A stretch of DNA of 64,000 nucleotides from Candidatus Eiseniibacteriota bacterium (GTDB lineage Bacteria; Orphanbacterota; Orphanbacteria; Orphanbacterales; Orphanbacteraceae), in assembly GCA_029262235.1 (NCBI GenBank), contig JAJCZU010000003.1:186001-250000 (forward strand). The letters are read 5' to 3'. Below the pieces are notes generated by a model. It was not told where the DNA came from, ran no database searches, and was given only the letters and a program-made list of their open reading frames with translations. Position 1 is the first letter of the stretch. The number at the start of each line of letters is the position of its first letter. Position numbers and translations under genes: made by a program. Below are positions 7,206 through 16,717 of this stretch, in pieces.

Positions 7206-10200
7206 ATGCTCACGCGTCTCATCATTCTATCGCTTCATCATCGCCTGATCGTTCTCGCGGCGGCCGCAATTCTGCTCGTCATTGGCGCGCTTACGATCAT
7301 GCGTACCCCGGTCGACGTATTTCCCGACCTCTCCGCGCCCACGGTCACCATCATTGTAGAGGGCGTCGGGATGGCGCCCGAAGAGATGGAACTTCTGGTT
7401 TCGTTCCCGATCGAGTCGGCGCTGAACGGGGCTCCCGGTATTCGCCGCGTCCGCTCCGTTTCGGCATCGGGAATTTCCGTGATCTGGGCGGAGTTTGCGT
7501 GGGGCGAAGACATCTACAGAGCGCGCCAGATCGTGGCGGAGCGTATTCAGAAGGTCACGCTTCCCGATCATGTGCCTGCGCCCGAACTCGGTCCGATCAG
7601 TTCGGTCATGGGCGAGATTACGTTCCTGGCGCTCACGTCCGAGGGGTCCGCGACTTCGCTGATGGACCTCCGGCGCCTCGCCGAAACAGTCGTGCGCCGG
7701 AATCTGCTGTCGCTGCCCGGTGTATCGCAGGTCGTTCCGATCGGGGGAGACGTGCGCGAGTATCAGGTGGAAGTGGAAATCCCCGCGCTGCTCCAGCACA
7801 GCGTGGGAGTGGAAGAGATCGCCGAAGCGCTTTCGCGGGCGACGCGGAATCCGGCGGCCGGCTTCTATGTCGACCGCGGCCAGGAGTATCTCGTGCGCGG
7901 GCAGGCCCGGGCGCGCACTGTGGACGATCTCGCCGACGCGCTCATTCATGTCGATGACGGAGTGCCGCTCGTGGTGCGCGACGTCGCCAGCGTAGGCATC
8001 GGGGCGGCGCCGAAGCGCGGGATTGCGGCGTTCAATGCGAAGCCGGCCGTGATCTTGAGCGTTACCAAGCAGCCTGGGGCGAACACGCTGTCGATGATGA
8101 AGGACATCAACGCCATGCTCGACGAACTGGCTCATTCGCTGCCGGACGATGTCGTGATCGAACGCGAAAGTTTTCGTCAGTCGGACTTCATTCAAACGGC
8201 AATCGACAATGTTTCGCACGCGCTTCGCGACGGCGCCATTCTCGTTATTCTCGTACTGTTTCTGTTCCTCGGGAACTGGCGAACCACGCTCCTTTCGGCG
8301 ATCGCGATTCCGCTCTCGCTGCTCGCGGGCGTTCTCGTTCTCTCGGCGTTCGGTGGCACGATGAACACGATGACGATCGGCGGCTTTACGATCGCGATCG
8401 GGGCCCTCGTGGACGACGCAATCGTGGTGGTCGAAAGCGTGTACCGCCGCCTGAGGGAAACACCGAAGGGGAGCGACGTTCAGCGTCTGGCCGTGATTCA
8501 GGAAGCGGCCTCGAGCGTGGTCGGCGCCGTCTTCTTCGCAACGCTGATCATCGTTCTCGTGTTCATACCGCTCTTCTTCCTGCCGGGTATGGAAGGGCGC
8601 CTTCTGCAGCCGCTCGGTTTCTCGTATCTCGTGGCGCTCATCTCTTCGCTGATCGTGTCGGTGACCGTAACGCCGGCGATGGCGTATCTGCTGCTCGGGA
8701 ATACGTCGAGCGAGACCGCGCGCGAACCGTGGCTCATGCGCAAACTCGTTGCGCGCTACGAGCGCGATCTCGCCACTGCGCTCCGCTCCCCGCGCCGCGT
8801 CATTCTGTCGAGCATCGCACTGCTCCTGATCGCGCTCGCCATGCTTCCGTTCGTCGGCCGCAGTTTCCTGCCTCCCTTCAATGAAGGCTCGCTCACGATC
8901 TCGGTCGTATCGCCCCCCGGTATCACGCTGGAAGAAAGCGATGTGGTCGGACGCCAGGTGGAAGAGGCACTTCTCACGTTTCCCGAAGTCGTGTCGACCA
9001 CGCGCCGCACCGGCCGCGCGGAAAAGGACGAGCACGTGCAGGGCGTGAACGCGTCCGAACTCGAAGTGGTCCTTCGCAAGGACATCGACAAGGACCGTCT
9101 TGTTTCGGACATGCGGGCCGCCGTAGCCATGATCCCGGGCGCCAACATCAGCTTCGGGCAGCCCATCAGCCACCGGATCGATCACATGATCTCGGGGAGT
9201 AAATCGAATCTCGCCGTGAAAGTGTTCGGCCCCGACCTCGCGGTGCTCAGGAACCTTACGCGGCAGGTCGAAGAAGCCATCACGCCCGTTCCCGGAATCG
9301 TGGACGTCAGCAACCAGGAGCAGGCGAGTGTGCCGCAGCTGCTGATCGAGTTCGACCGGCCCGCGCTGGCACGCCTCGAGATGGACGCTGCCGAACTGTC
9401 GCGCGTCGTGGAAGCGGCGTTCCAGGGGACCGAGGTCGGTGAGATCATCGAAGACGGCATCGTTTCGCGCGTTGTTCTTCGCTTTCCCGAACGACTGCGC
9501 GCGCACCGCGACCAGCTCGAAGAGCTGCCCGTTATCACGAAGAGCGGCCGCCTGCTTCGCCTCGGCGATGTGGCCCGCGTGCGTTTCGATCTCGGCCCGA
9601 GCATGATTCGAAGGGAGAACGTGCAGCGCGTCGGTATGGTGACGGCGAACATAGAAGGTGTCGATCTGAACGGTACGGTGGAAGCCGCGCGCGCCGCTGT
9701 GGCTGCAGCCCTCAGCCTGCCTCAGGGATATCGCGTTACGTTCGGCGGGCAGTTCGAAGAAGGGGCGCGCAGCACACGGAACATTGCCGTGCTGGCCACG
9801 CTCTCGCTGATCGCGATGTACGGCGTGCTCTTCATCGCGTTCAAGAGCCATCGCCAGACCATGATCGTTCTCGTTAATCTTCCGCTGGCGCTCATCGGCG
9901 GCGTGTTCGCGATCATGCTCGGCGACCGCGTGCTCAGCATCGCGTCGTTCGTCGGTCTCATCACGCTGTTCGGCATCGCCACGCGTAACGGCGTGCTGCT
10001 CGTCACGCGCTACCAGGACCTCATGCGCGAAGGGATGTCCGTATTCGAAGCCGTGCGAAAAGGTTCGCTCGAACGCCTCGCGCCCGTCGTCATGACGGCG
10101 CTCACCGCCGGGCTTGCGCTCGTGCCGCTCGTGCTGGCAGGCGGGGAGCCCGGGAACGAGATTCAAAGTCCCATGGGACGCGTCATTCTGGGCGGGCTCA

Positions 10201-10346
10201 TCACGTCGACGCTGCTGAACCTGATTCTCGTACCCGTGCTGTTCATCAAGTGGGGCGGGGGAGTGACGGCGCGTGGTACTGCGAAGAGCAATGACGTGGC
10301 TAAACCGAAGCGTGAGTCAGCACCAGAGCAGAACGACAGATCGTGA
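7206..10346 (+). CDS. czcA: RND heavy-metal efflux pump, CzcA/CusA-like
   Basis: 1046 residues, full length for an RND pump. N-terminal TM1 ('LIILSLHHRLIVLAAAAILLVIGAL') leads into a periplasmic porter domain; the second TM bundle and second loop follow. The TM4 proton-relay region reads 'GGFTIAIGALVDDAIVVVES', keeping the essential Asp of HME-type pumps (CusA has GAMVDAAIV). The early 'MRTPVDVFPDLSAPTVTI' is characteristic of CzcA/CusA relatives. It should pump divalent or monovalent metal ions from periplasm or cytoplasm through the channel encoded by this operon, driven by protons. The RcnR-like regulator suggests Ni/Co, but the pump sequence itself does not settle the metal. Confidence 0.92.
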   Translation: MLTRLIILSLHHRLIVLAAAAILLVIGALTIMRTPVDVFPDLSAPTVTIIVEGVGMAPEEMELLVSFPIESALNGAPGIRRVRSVSASGISVIWAEFAWGEDIYRARQIVAERIQKVTLPDHVPAPELGPISSVMGEITFLALTSEGSATSLMDLRRLAETVVRRNLLSLPGVSQVVPIGGDVREYQVEVEIPALLQHSVGVEEIAEALSRATRNPAAGFYVDRGQEYLVRGQARARTVDDLADALIHVDDGVPLVVRDVASVGIGAAPKRGIAAFNAKPAVILSVTKQPGANTLSMMKDINAMLDELAHSLPDDVVIERESFRQSDFIQTAIDNVSHALRDGAILVILVLFLFLGNWRTTLLSAIAIPLSLLAGVLVLSAFGGTMNTMTIGGFTIAIGALVDDAIVVVESVYRRLRETPKGSDVQRLAVIQEAASSVVGAVFFATLIIVLVFIPLFFLPGMEGRLLQPLGFSYLVALISSLIVSVTVTPAMAYLLLGNTSSETAREPWLMRKLVARYERDLATALRSPRRVILSSIALLLIALAMLPFVGRSFLPPFNEGSLTISVVSPPGITLEESDVVGRQVEEALLTFPEVVSTTRRTGRAEKDEHVQGVNASELEVVLRKDIDKDRLVSDMRAAVAMIPGANISFGQPISHRIDHMISGSKSNLAVKVFGPDLAVLRNLTRQVEEAITPVPGIVDVSNQEQASVPQLLIEFDRPALARLEMDAAELSRVVEAAFQGTEVGEIIEDGIVSRVVLRFPERLRAHRDQLEELPVITKSGRLLRLGDVARVRFDLGPSMIRRENVQRVGMVTANIEGVDLNGTVEAARAAVAAALSLPQGYRVTFGGQFEEGARSTRNIAVLATLSLIAMYGVLFIAFKSHRQTMIVLVNLPLALIGGVFAIMLGDRVLSIASFVGLITLFGIATRNGVLLVTRYQDLMREGMSVFEAVRKGSLERLAPVVMTALTAGLALVPLVLAGGEPGNEIQSPMGRVILGGLITSTLLNLILVPVLFIKWGGGVTARGTAKSNDVAKPKRESAPEQNDRS

Positions 10347-10373
10347 AACATGGATTCCGGATCACGGAGCGGG

Positions 10374-11567
10374 TCAGCTTCGCGCTTTGACTTCCGGCCG
10401 GAGCGCGGTCACGAGATCGCCCTTGCGCCCCACGACCACATCCTGCAATCCCAGCCAGTGCGCCAGATCAACGAGATCGCTCGCGAGACGGGCCGCCACT
10501 TTCTTCGCGGGGCGTCCGCTTTCGAGAAACGCCGACTGCACGAGCAGCTTCGACGCCTTCCGGTCGGCCTTGAGATCCACGCGTCCCACGAGTTCCCCGT
10601 CCATGAGGTACGGCAGCACGTAGTAACCGTGCACGCGCTTCGGCTTCGGCACATAAATTTCAATGCGATAATGGAAGTCGAACAGACGCTCCGTGCGCGC
10701 GCGTTCCCAGACGAGGGAGTCGAATGGCGACAGCAGCGCCGACCCCGTAACTGCGCGCGGCCGCTTCGCTTCCGGGTGCAGGTACGCGTGCTCCTTCCAG
10801 CCTTCGACCGCAACGGTTTCGAGGGAGCCCTCGGCCGCGATGTCGTGAAGCAGCTTGCGCGACGCCGGCACGTTCAAGCGATAGTAGTCGGCGAGATCGC
10901 GCGCGGTGCCGAGGCCATGATGCCGTGCCGACTCGATCAGCAGCGCGCGCATCGCGTCTTCCTTCGCGGGCGGCGGCTCGTCGAAGTGCGCTTCGGGTAC
11001 GTAGCGCGCCGGGATCTCATACACGCGCTTGAAGTTCGGGCCCCGGAACGCCGTCAGATCGCCGCGGCCGAACAGCCACTCGAGCGCGATCTTCCCCTTC
11101 TGATACCCCCACCACGGGCCCGTTCGCCCGCCGGGATCTTCGAGGTCCGAAATGGAAAGCGGCCCGCGTTCGCGCACTTCATCGAGAATCGCGGCAACAT
11201 AGTGGCGCTCCTCTTTCGCCCAGGTTGCCAGGCGTTTCTCCCACCGGTTCGAGTCCATGCGAAAACGCATCAGAGGATAGTGCGTGGCCGGGATCAGGCT
11301 CGCCTCATGAGCCCAGTACTCGAAAACCTCGCGCGAGTGTGACGTGTACTTGTCGAGCGCCGCGCGATCGTAGTGGCCGAGCCGCGCGAACACGGGAAGG
11401 TAGTGCGAACGCTCGAGCACGTTCACCGAGTCGAGCTGCAGAAGGCCGATCGTCTGGAAGAGCTTGCGGAAATGGCGCGCGTCGATGCGGCCGGCGGGTC
11501 GTTTGGTCGCGAACCCCTGCGCGCCGAGCGCGATTCGTTTTGCCTGTGCGAGCGTGAGTTTCTTCAA
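10374..11567 (-). CDS. Winged-helix DNA glycosylase, YcaQ/AlkX family (HTH_42)
   Basis: 397 residues, TTG start at 11567, 16 bases after the molybdoenzyme stop and co-directional with it. It matches PF06224: 'FRKLFQTIGLLQLDSVNVLERSHYLPVFARLG', 'FEYWAHEASLIP', 'ALEWLFGRGDLTAFRG', 'DLADYYRL' and 'LLSPFDSLVWERARTERLFDFHYRIEIYVP'. Tandem winged-helix domains form the fold. Family enzymes unhook interstrand crosslinks and remove bulky alkylated bases; the catalytic Q-phi-Q/D motif is visible here as QLD in 'LLQLDSVN'. It is converging on the RND operon with 27 bases between the stops. There is no obvious functional tie to the upstream oxidoreductase. Confidence 0.85.
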   Translation of the reverse strand: MKKLTLAQAKRIALGAQGFATKRPAGRIDARHFRKLFQTIGLLQLDSVNVLERSHYLPVFARLGHYDRAALDKYTSHSREVFEYWAHEASLIPATHYPLMRFRMDSNRWEKRLATWAKEERHYVAAILDEVRERGPLSISDLEDPGGRTGPWWGYQKGKIALEWLFGRGDLTAFRGPNFKRVYEIPARYVPEAHFDEPPPAKEDAMRALLIESARHHGLGTARDLADYYRLNVPASRKLLHDIAAEGSLETVAVEGWKEHAYLHPEAKRPRAVTGSALLSPFDSLVWERARTERLFDFHYRIEIYVPKPKRVHGYYVLPYLMDGELVGRVDLKADRKASKLLVQSAFLESGRPAKKVAARLASDLVDLAHWLGLQDVVVGRKGDLVTALRPEVKARS

Positions 11568-11583
11568 GGCGGCTTCAGTCCGA

Positions 11584-14544
11584 TCAGCGCTTCTTCAACT
11601 TGTACGACGCCGTGGTCGGTTTCAGCGGACGTGCGAGCCAGAGGGGGCGCCGGTTGCCGTCCGGGCTCACGTCCCGGGCCGGGCGCGCGAGCTTCTTCCA
11701 TTCCTCGTAGACCTGCATCGATCGCTTCGTGTCGACGTACACGTCGCCCGGCTTCTCGTCGGCCGTCGCTTTGCGCACGTTCGGCGCCTTCTGGAGCCAG
11801 CAATGCGCGCCCGAGACGGGGTCGGGGTGCACCGCGTGCGTCATGTTTTGATGCACGCCGACGTCTTTCCACCAGATGCGTTCGGTATCGGGGTCGAACG
11901 TCTTGTGCGCTTCCGCCTGCCGTGTCACGCGCATCGTGCGGCCGCCGTCCGCGCTCTCTTCGAGCGTCACGACGTTCGACATGCCCGCGCTGACGCCTTC
12001 GCCGTCGCGCACGCGCCATCGTCCCAGGTGATGGCTTACGGCTACGATGCCGGGCTTGATCGCTTCTGCAAGCCAGACCGTGTTCACGAACCAGCCGATT
12101 TCCGTATCGATCCGCACCGCGTCGCCCGTTTCCACGCCGAGGCGTTCGCCGTCGCTCGGGTGCATCCAGATCGGATTCTTGTGCGAGATCTCGTAGAGCC
12201 ATTTCGCGTTCGCGCTGCGCGTGTGAATCAGCGTAGGCAGCCTGAAGTTCGGCAGCAGGAGCATTTCGCCCTCGGCGCGGTTGATCCTGCGCTTCGATAC
12301 ATGACTTTCGAGCGACCACGGAATCGTGTAGTCGCGTTCCGGCCAGCCCCACATGTGCAATGTTTCGCTGAAGAATTCGAGCTTGCGCGAAGGCGTTCCG
12401 AAACCGACGCGCGGCGTACCGTCGACCTCTACGCCCACGGCCTGGCCGTTCCGGCGCACGGTGCGATCGGGGCCGACCTTGTCGCCCGCTTCGGGCGCGA
12501 GCTCTTTCGCGTAGGGCGCCAGGTTCGAATGCGAGATCTCGAACGCCCCGTACTTCCGCATGTACGCGAGTGGCGTCAGATCCTCTTTCGCGGCGGCGGC
12601 GGGGAGTCCGGGCACGCTGTTCTCGAAGATCCAGCGATAGTACTCTTCCACCGTGATGGTCTCGCCCTTGCGATACGGCGAGTCGAACCACTGCTTGACG
12701 CCGAGCGACCCGTCCGGGTCCATGCGCATCGAAAGTTCGATCCACCATTCGTTCTCTTCCCACACTTCGCCCGGATTCGCTTCGTACGTAAACTGTACGG
12801 GGTGCCCCATCTTCTCCATCGCCACGCGACGAACAGGCTGCCGGAACGCGATCCACTGGCCGTCGTGCGTCTCCTGGCTCATGAGGTCGTGGCGCTCGCT
12901 CGCGAGGCCCATCGGCAGAATGTAATCCGCATAAAACGCCGTCTCGTTCCAGGTCGGCGTGAGCGCAACATGGCATTTCACTTTCGATTCGTCGCGCAGC
13001 GCGTCCATCCACGTGAAGCCGTCCGGGTTGATCCAGACCGGGTTGTAAACGCGCGTGAAGTAGACGTCGATTTCGCCGCGGTTCTCTTTCAGAAAGTGGG
13101 GGAGCAGAAAACTCATTTCGTAATGCGCCAGCGGCCACTCTTCGGGCATCTGCAGATCGTTCCACGCCTCGAAGGCGGCCGGCGAAACGAACGGCTTCGG
13201 CACGAACTTGTTCCATGAATTCGCGGACGTGCCGCCTTTCGTCCCGATGCTGCCGGTCAGCACGTTCAGGAAGAAGAGAGCGCGCGCGACCTGCCACCCG
13301 CCGAGGTTTCCAATGCTCGCGGCGCGCCATACATGCGTGGCGAGGCGGCTTTCGCAGTTCGCCACGAGGTCGGCCGTCTCTTCGATGCGCTCGATCGGGA
13401 CCTCGGACTCTTCCGCCGCCCGCTCGAACGTGTACTCGGCGTAAAGCGATTTGAGGAGCGCGTCGAACGTGGAGAATGCGTCGCCGGGCGCTTTGCCGCC
13501 CGCTGCAGCGCTGTCCGCATCACCTGCTCCGCCTGCCAGCAGGCCCCTGTCGAAACCGGGCCCGGGGTCGAGCTTGCCGTCGCGCACCGCCTGCAGCGTC
13601 TCGCGCCAGTTCACCCAGTCTTCGACGTACTTGCGATTGTAGTGGTCGTTCTGAATCAGGTAGTTCGCGATCGAAAGCAGAATCGACGTTTCGCTCCCCG
13701 GCCAGGTCGGGAGCCAGACGTCGCTCATGCTCGCCGTGTTGCTGAGCCGCGGATCGAACGTCACGATCTTCGCGCCCGCGGTCTTCGCTTCGATGATGCG
13801 CTGCGCGTGCGGGTTGAAATAGTGGCCCGTTTCCAGATGGCTCGATAATAGAAGAATGAGCCGCGCGTTCGCGTGATCGGGCGAAGGGCGGTCGAAGCCG
13901 CCCCAGAACGCGTAACCGGCGCGCGCCCCCGCGCTGCAGATGTTCGTGTGCGAGTTGTGCCCGTCGACGCCCCACGCGCTGATGCAGCGGTTCGTGAAGC
14001 CGTCTTCGCCCGGGCGTCCGACGTGATACATGATGCCGTCGCGACGCTTTTCGCGGCTCGCGCGCATCTTCGCCCCGACCTCGTCGAGCGCCTGCTCCCA
14101 CGAAATGCGCTCCCACTGCCCTTCGCCCCGGGCGCCCACACGCTTCAATGGATAGAGAATACGCTCGGGGTCATATACCTGATTGTGCGTCGCCGGCCCC
14201 TTCGCGCAGTTCCGGCCGCGCGATCCCGGGTGCGCCGGGTTTCCTTCGAACTTGCGCACTTCGAGTGTTTCTTTGTCGACGTAAGCGAGGAGCCCGCACG
14301 CGCTTTCGCAGTTGAAGCACACCGTCGGCACGAGCATGTAGTTGCGCGCGACCTTCTTCGGCCACTGCTTGCCGTCGTATTCAACCCAGTCGTCCCAGAG
14401 TTCTGCCGGCGGATATTGCGAGAGCCGCCCGTCGGGATGCGTCACGGGCGTCATCTTCACTTCGCCATACTTCGGCAGCGCGCGGCCGGCCGCGGTCTCG
14501 AATTTCCCGCTCGCGCCCACGGACTTTTTCTTGTCGTTGCTCAT
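11584..14544 (-). CDS. Molybdopterin oxidoreductase, catalytic subunit (DMSO reductase family)
   Basis: 986 residues. An N-terminal [4Fe-4S] motif (Cys76, Cys79, Cys83, Cys113) sits before the molybdopterin domains. Cys203 in 'NICSAGARAG' is at the position of the Mo ligand. The C-terminal dinucleotide-binding domain is present ('PSDGERLGVETGDAVRIDTE', 'GIVAVSHHLGRW'). There is no twin-arginine signal: the N-terminus is 'MSNDKKKSVGASGKFE'. A cytoplasmic-side enzyme is therefore likely, as in SoeABC-type sulfite-oxidising complexes rather than exported Psr/Phs/Ttr enzymes. The FeS/membrane partner is encoded 7 bases upstream. The electron donor or acceptor cannot be told from the sequence. A Gly/Ala-rich insertion lies near residues 335-350. 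Confidence 0.88.
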   Translation of the reverse strand: MSNDKKKSVGASGKFETAAGRALPKYGEVKMTPVTHPDGRLSQYPPAELWDDWVEYDGKQWPKKVARNYMLVPTVCFNCESACGLLAYVDKETLEVRKFEGNPAHPGSRGRNCAKGPATHNQVYDPERILYPLKRVGARGEGQWERISWEQALDEVGAKMRASREKRRDGIMYHVGRPGEDGFTNRCISAWGVDGHNSHTNICSAGARAGYAFWGGFDRPSPDHANARLILLLSSHLETGHYFNPHAQRIIEAKTAGAKIVTFDPRLSNTASMSDVWLPTWPGSETSILLSIANYLIQNDHYNRKYVEDWVNWRETLQAVRDGKLDPGPGFDRGLLAGGAGDADSAAAGGKAPGDAFSTFDALLKSLYAEYTFERAAEESEVPIERIEETADLVANCESRLATHVWRAASIGNLGGWQVARALFFLNVLTGSIGTKGGTSANSWNKFVPKPFVSPAAFEAWNDLQMPEEWPLAHYEMSFLLPHFLKENRGEIDVYFTRVYNPVWINPDGFTWMDALRDESKVKCHVALTPTWNETAFYADYILPMGLASERHDLMSQETHDGQWIAFRQPVRRVAMEKMGHPVQFTYEANPGEVWEENEWWIELSMRMDPDGSLGVKQWFDSPYRKGETITVEEYYRWIFENSVPGLPAAAAKEDLTPLAYMRKYGAFEISHSNLAPYAKELAPEAGDKVGPDRTVRRNGQAVGVEVDGTPRVGFGTPSRKLEFFSETLHMWGWPERDYTIPWSLESHVSKRRINRAEGEMLLLPNFRLPTLIHTRSANAKWLYEISHKNPIWMHPSDGERLGVETGDAVRIDTEIGWFVNTVWLAEAIKPGIVAVSHHLGRWRVRDGEGVSAGMSNVVTLEESADGGRTMRVTRQAEAHKTFDPDTERIWWKDVGVHQNMTHAVHPDPVSGAHCWLQKAPNVRKATADEKPGDVYVDTKRSMQVYEEWKKLARPARDVSPDGNRRPLWLARPLKPTTASYKLKKR

Positions 14545-14551
14545 GCGTCTC

Positions 14552-16543
14552 TCAACTGTTCGGGATGCGCTGCGGCGCCATCACGAACGCGTATTCATGA
14601 ATGAAGAAGCCGATGATCGCGAAAATCGATGCGCAGATCATCGCCGGGAAAGTGACGCCGACCGTGAACGTGTAGATCCCGATCGCGAGCGGCAAAATAA
14701 ACCCGAGGCCGAGTGCGCCCAGTCGGTACGCCCATTTGTAGCGGCCGTGATGAATGTCGCGTGCGGCCGCTTCGGCGACGTCCGTTGCGTGCCGCATGCC
14801 GAGTTCGGCGAGCAGATGAAACAGGAAGCCGAGCCCGAGCGCGAGCAGGAAGAACGCGAACGCCGTGAACGGGGCGCGTGCGTCGGCCGTAATCGGAACG
14901 GGGACGAGCCACAGAATGAGGGACGTGATCGCCCCGCCGGTCGCGACCGCATGGAGCAAGTGCTGAGCCGGCAGCAGCGGCGACTGCCAGAGGTCGCGGC
15001 CTTCCGCCTGGGCGAACAGAAACGCCGTGTACGTGGCCGCGAGCAGCGAAAAAACCGCGCCCGGAATCAGAATCGCCTCGCGCGGCAGCGCATCGAAAAG
15101 AAAGCCGAGCTCGTGCATAAGCCATACTGTCGTGATGATGGTCTGACCGATCAGAACGACCGCCCCGCGCGTCAGCCAGCTTCTCCACTGCGGACGCATC
15201 AGAATGTAGAAGAAGCGCGCCGGTTTCTCGAGGTCGAGCACCAGGAGTGCCGTCGTGATTCCCATGAACACGAGTGATGTCAGCGCCAGCGCGGCCGACG
15301 ACTGACCCGGTTCGAGCTGACCAAAAAGCGCAAGCAGCGTGGCCACGAGAAAAACGCCCGCGCCGATCGCTTTCGTCACGATGTATGCCGGCACCGGCCA
15401 GTGCCACGGGATTTCATGCTGCGCGTTGTAGGCAACCTGCACCATCTGGCCGGCCTGGCGAATGGGGCCCGGCTGGTTCGCGATCTTCCCCTCGGGCCGG
15501 GGCCTGTCGCTCCGGAGAGCCCGTTCCCCCGCAAGCTCGGTCTCGGGCGCCCACCCCGGAGCGCCACCCGGCCCGAAAGAGGCGTCGGAACCGCCGAGCC
15601 CCTTCAGGCCCGGTCGTCCCGACGATGCGGCCGCGTCGCGAGCGAGGGGGGAGGAAGGAGCGTCGCGGTCCAGCCCAGCGCTCCCTCTTCCTTCTTCGCT
15701 CCCCTCTTCATTCCTATCTTCATTCCCCTCTTCACTCCGCGACGAAGCAGGGTGAAGTTCCGATTCCCGACCCGTACCTTCTGCGGGTGGCGCGCCGGAC
15801 GGGGACCCCGGCCGAGCCCCGTCGAGGACGGGGTGTCCGGGCGCGACAGGACCCGCAGCAAACGACGAGCGGGGCTTCGGATCTTCCCCCTGCTCGCTGA
15901 CGCGGTCGGCAAACATGTACGTCTGCGGCTTCGCGATGGACGGGTCGGGCTGCATGGACGCGTCGGTCCCTTCTATATAGTAGAGCTTCGGCTTCGTGCC
16001 CTGTTCGGGCTTGCGAACCGTGACTTTTTCCCTGGCGAGGAGCTGCGCGATTTCGCTCGCCGGGTCGTTCTTGTCTCCGGCGATGATCGCGTGCTCCGGA
16101 CATACGACGACGCAGGCAGGTTCGAGCCCGACTTCGATCCGGTGCGCGCAGAAATTGCATTTGGCGGCGGTATGCGATTCGGGGTCGATGTAGATGGCGT
16201 CGTACGGACACGCCTGCAGGCACGCCTTGCACCCGATGCACGCGGCGGGATCGAATTCGACGATACCGTCCGGGCGCTGGAACATGGCCGCAGTCGGGCA
16301 GATCGTGACGCAGGGCGGGTTCGCGCAATGATTGCAGCGTGTGACCTGAAAGTGCCGGCGCGAATCGGGGTAGAGGCCGGTTTCGACGTATTTGACCCAG
16401 GTTCGATTCACGCTGAGTGGGACGTCATTCTCGGACTTGCAGGCTACGGAGCACGCATGACACCCGATGCATTTGCGATTGTCGATTACGAACGCGAAGT
16501 TGGCAGGCAGGCCGCCGTTCGTGGATTGCGGTGTCTGGGGCAT
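14552..16543 (-). CDS. Fused FeS electron-transfer / NrfD membrane subunit (PsrB-PsrC fusion)
   Basis: 663 residues combining two normally separate subunits. Residues 20-190 carry four [4Fe-4S] clusters of the PsrB/NrfC type: 'CIGCHACSVAC', 'CNHCANPPCVTIC', 'CIGCKACLQACPYDAIY' and 'CNFC...CVVVCPEHAI'. Residues about 365-655 are an NrfD/PsrC integral membrane domain with eight or so helices. Between them lies about 150 residues of low-complexity Gly/Pro/Ser/Glu/Arg linker that includes 'EEGNEDRNEEGSEEGRG'. The protein would move electrons between the quinone pool and the molybdoenzyme encoded next. It lacks a signal sequence, again pointing to a cytoplasm-facing catalytic side. The start is 'MPQTPQSTNGG'; no strong RBS is visible. 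Confidence 0.88.
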   Translation of the reverse strand: MPQTPQSTNGGLPANFAFVIDNRKCIGCHACSVACKSENDVPLSVNRTWVKYVETGLYPDSRRHFQVTRCNHCANPPCVTICPTAAMFQRPDGIVEFDPAACIGCKACLQACPYDAIYIDPESHTAAKCNFCAHRIEVGLEPACVVVCPEHAIIAGDKNDPASEIAQLLAREKVTVRKPEQGTKPKLYYIEGTDASMQPDPSIAKPQTYMFADRVSEQGEDPKPRSSFAAGPVAPGHPVLDGARPGSPSGAPPAEGTGRESELHPASSRSEEGNEDRNEEGSEEGRGSAGLDRDAPSSPLARDAAASSGRPGLKGLGGSDASFGPGGAPGWAPETELAGERALRSDRPRPEGKIANQPGPIRQAGQMVQVAYNAQHEIPWHWPVPAYIVTKAIGAGVFLVATLLALFGQLEPGQSSAALALTSLVFMGITTALLVLDLEKPARFFYILMRPQWRSWLTRGAVVLIGQTIITTVWLMHELGFLFDALPREAILIPGAVFSLLAATYTAFLFAQAEGRDLWQSPLLPAQHLLHAVATGGAITSLILWLVPVPITADARAPFTAFAFFLLALGLGFLFHLLAELGMRHATDVAEAAARDIHHGRYKWAYRLGALGLGFILPLAIGIYTFTVGVTFPAMICASIFAIIGFFIHEYAFVMAPQRIPNS

Positions 16544-16717
16544 GGGTCTCGTTTCGCGTGTTCGATTCGGCCTTCGGACGATCTCTCACCGGGACGTCTG
16601 CATTGTAGGGGGGGAGCGGGGAGGGATCAATAGGGGGGCGAAGGGCCCGTTCGAAGAAAGATGGTCCTTTCGGGCGGGAAACGGTGCGGTACTCGAATAG
16701 AAAGGAGTACAGCACTC

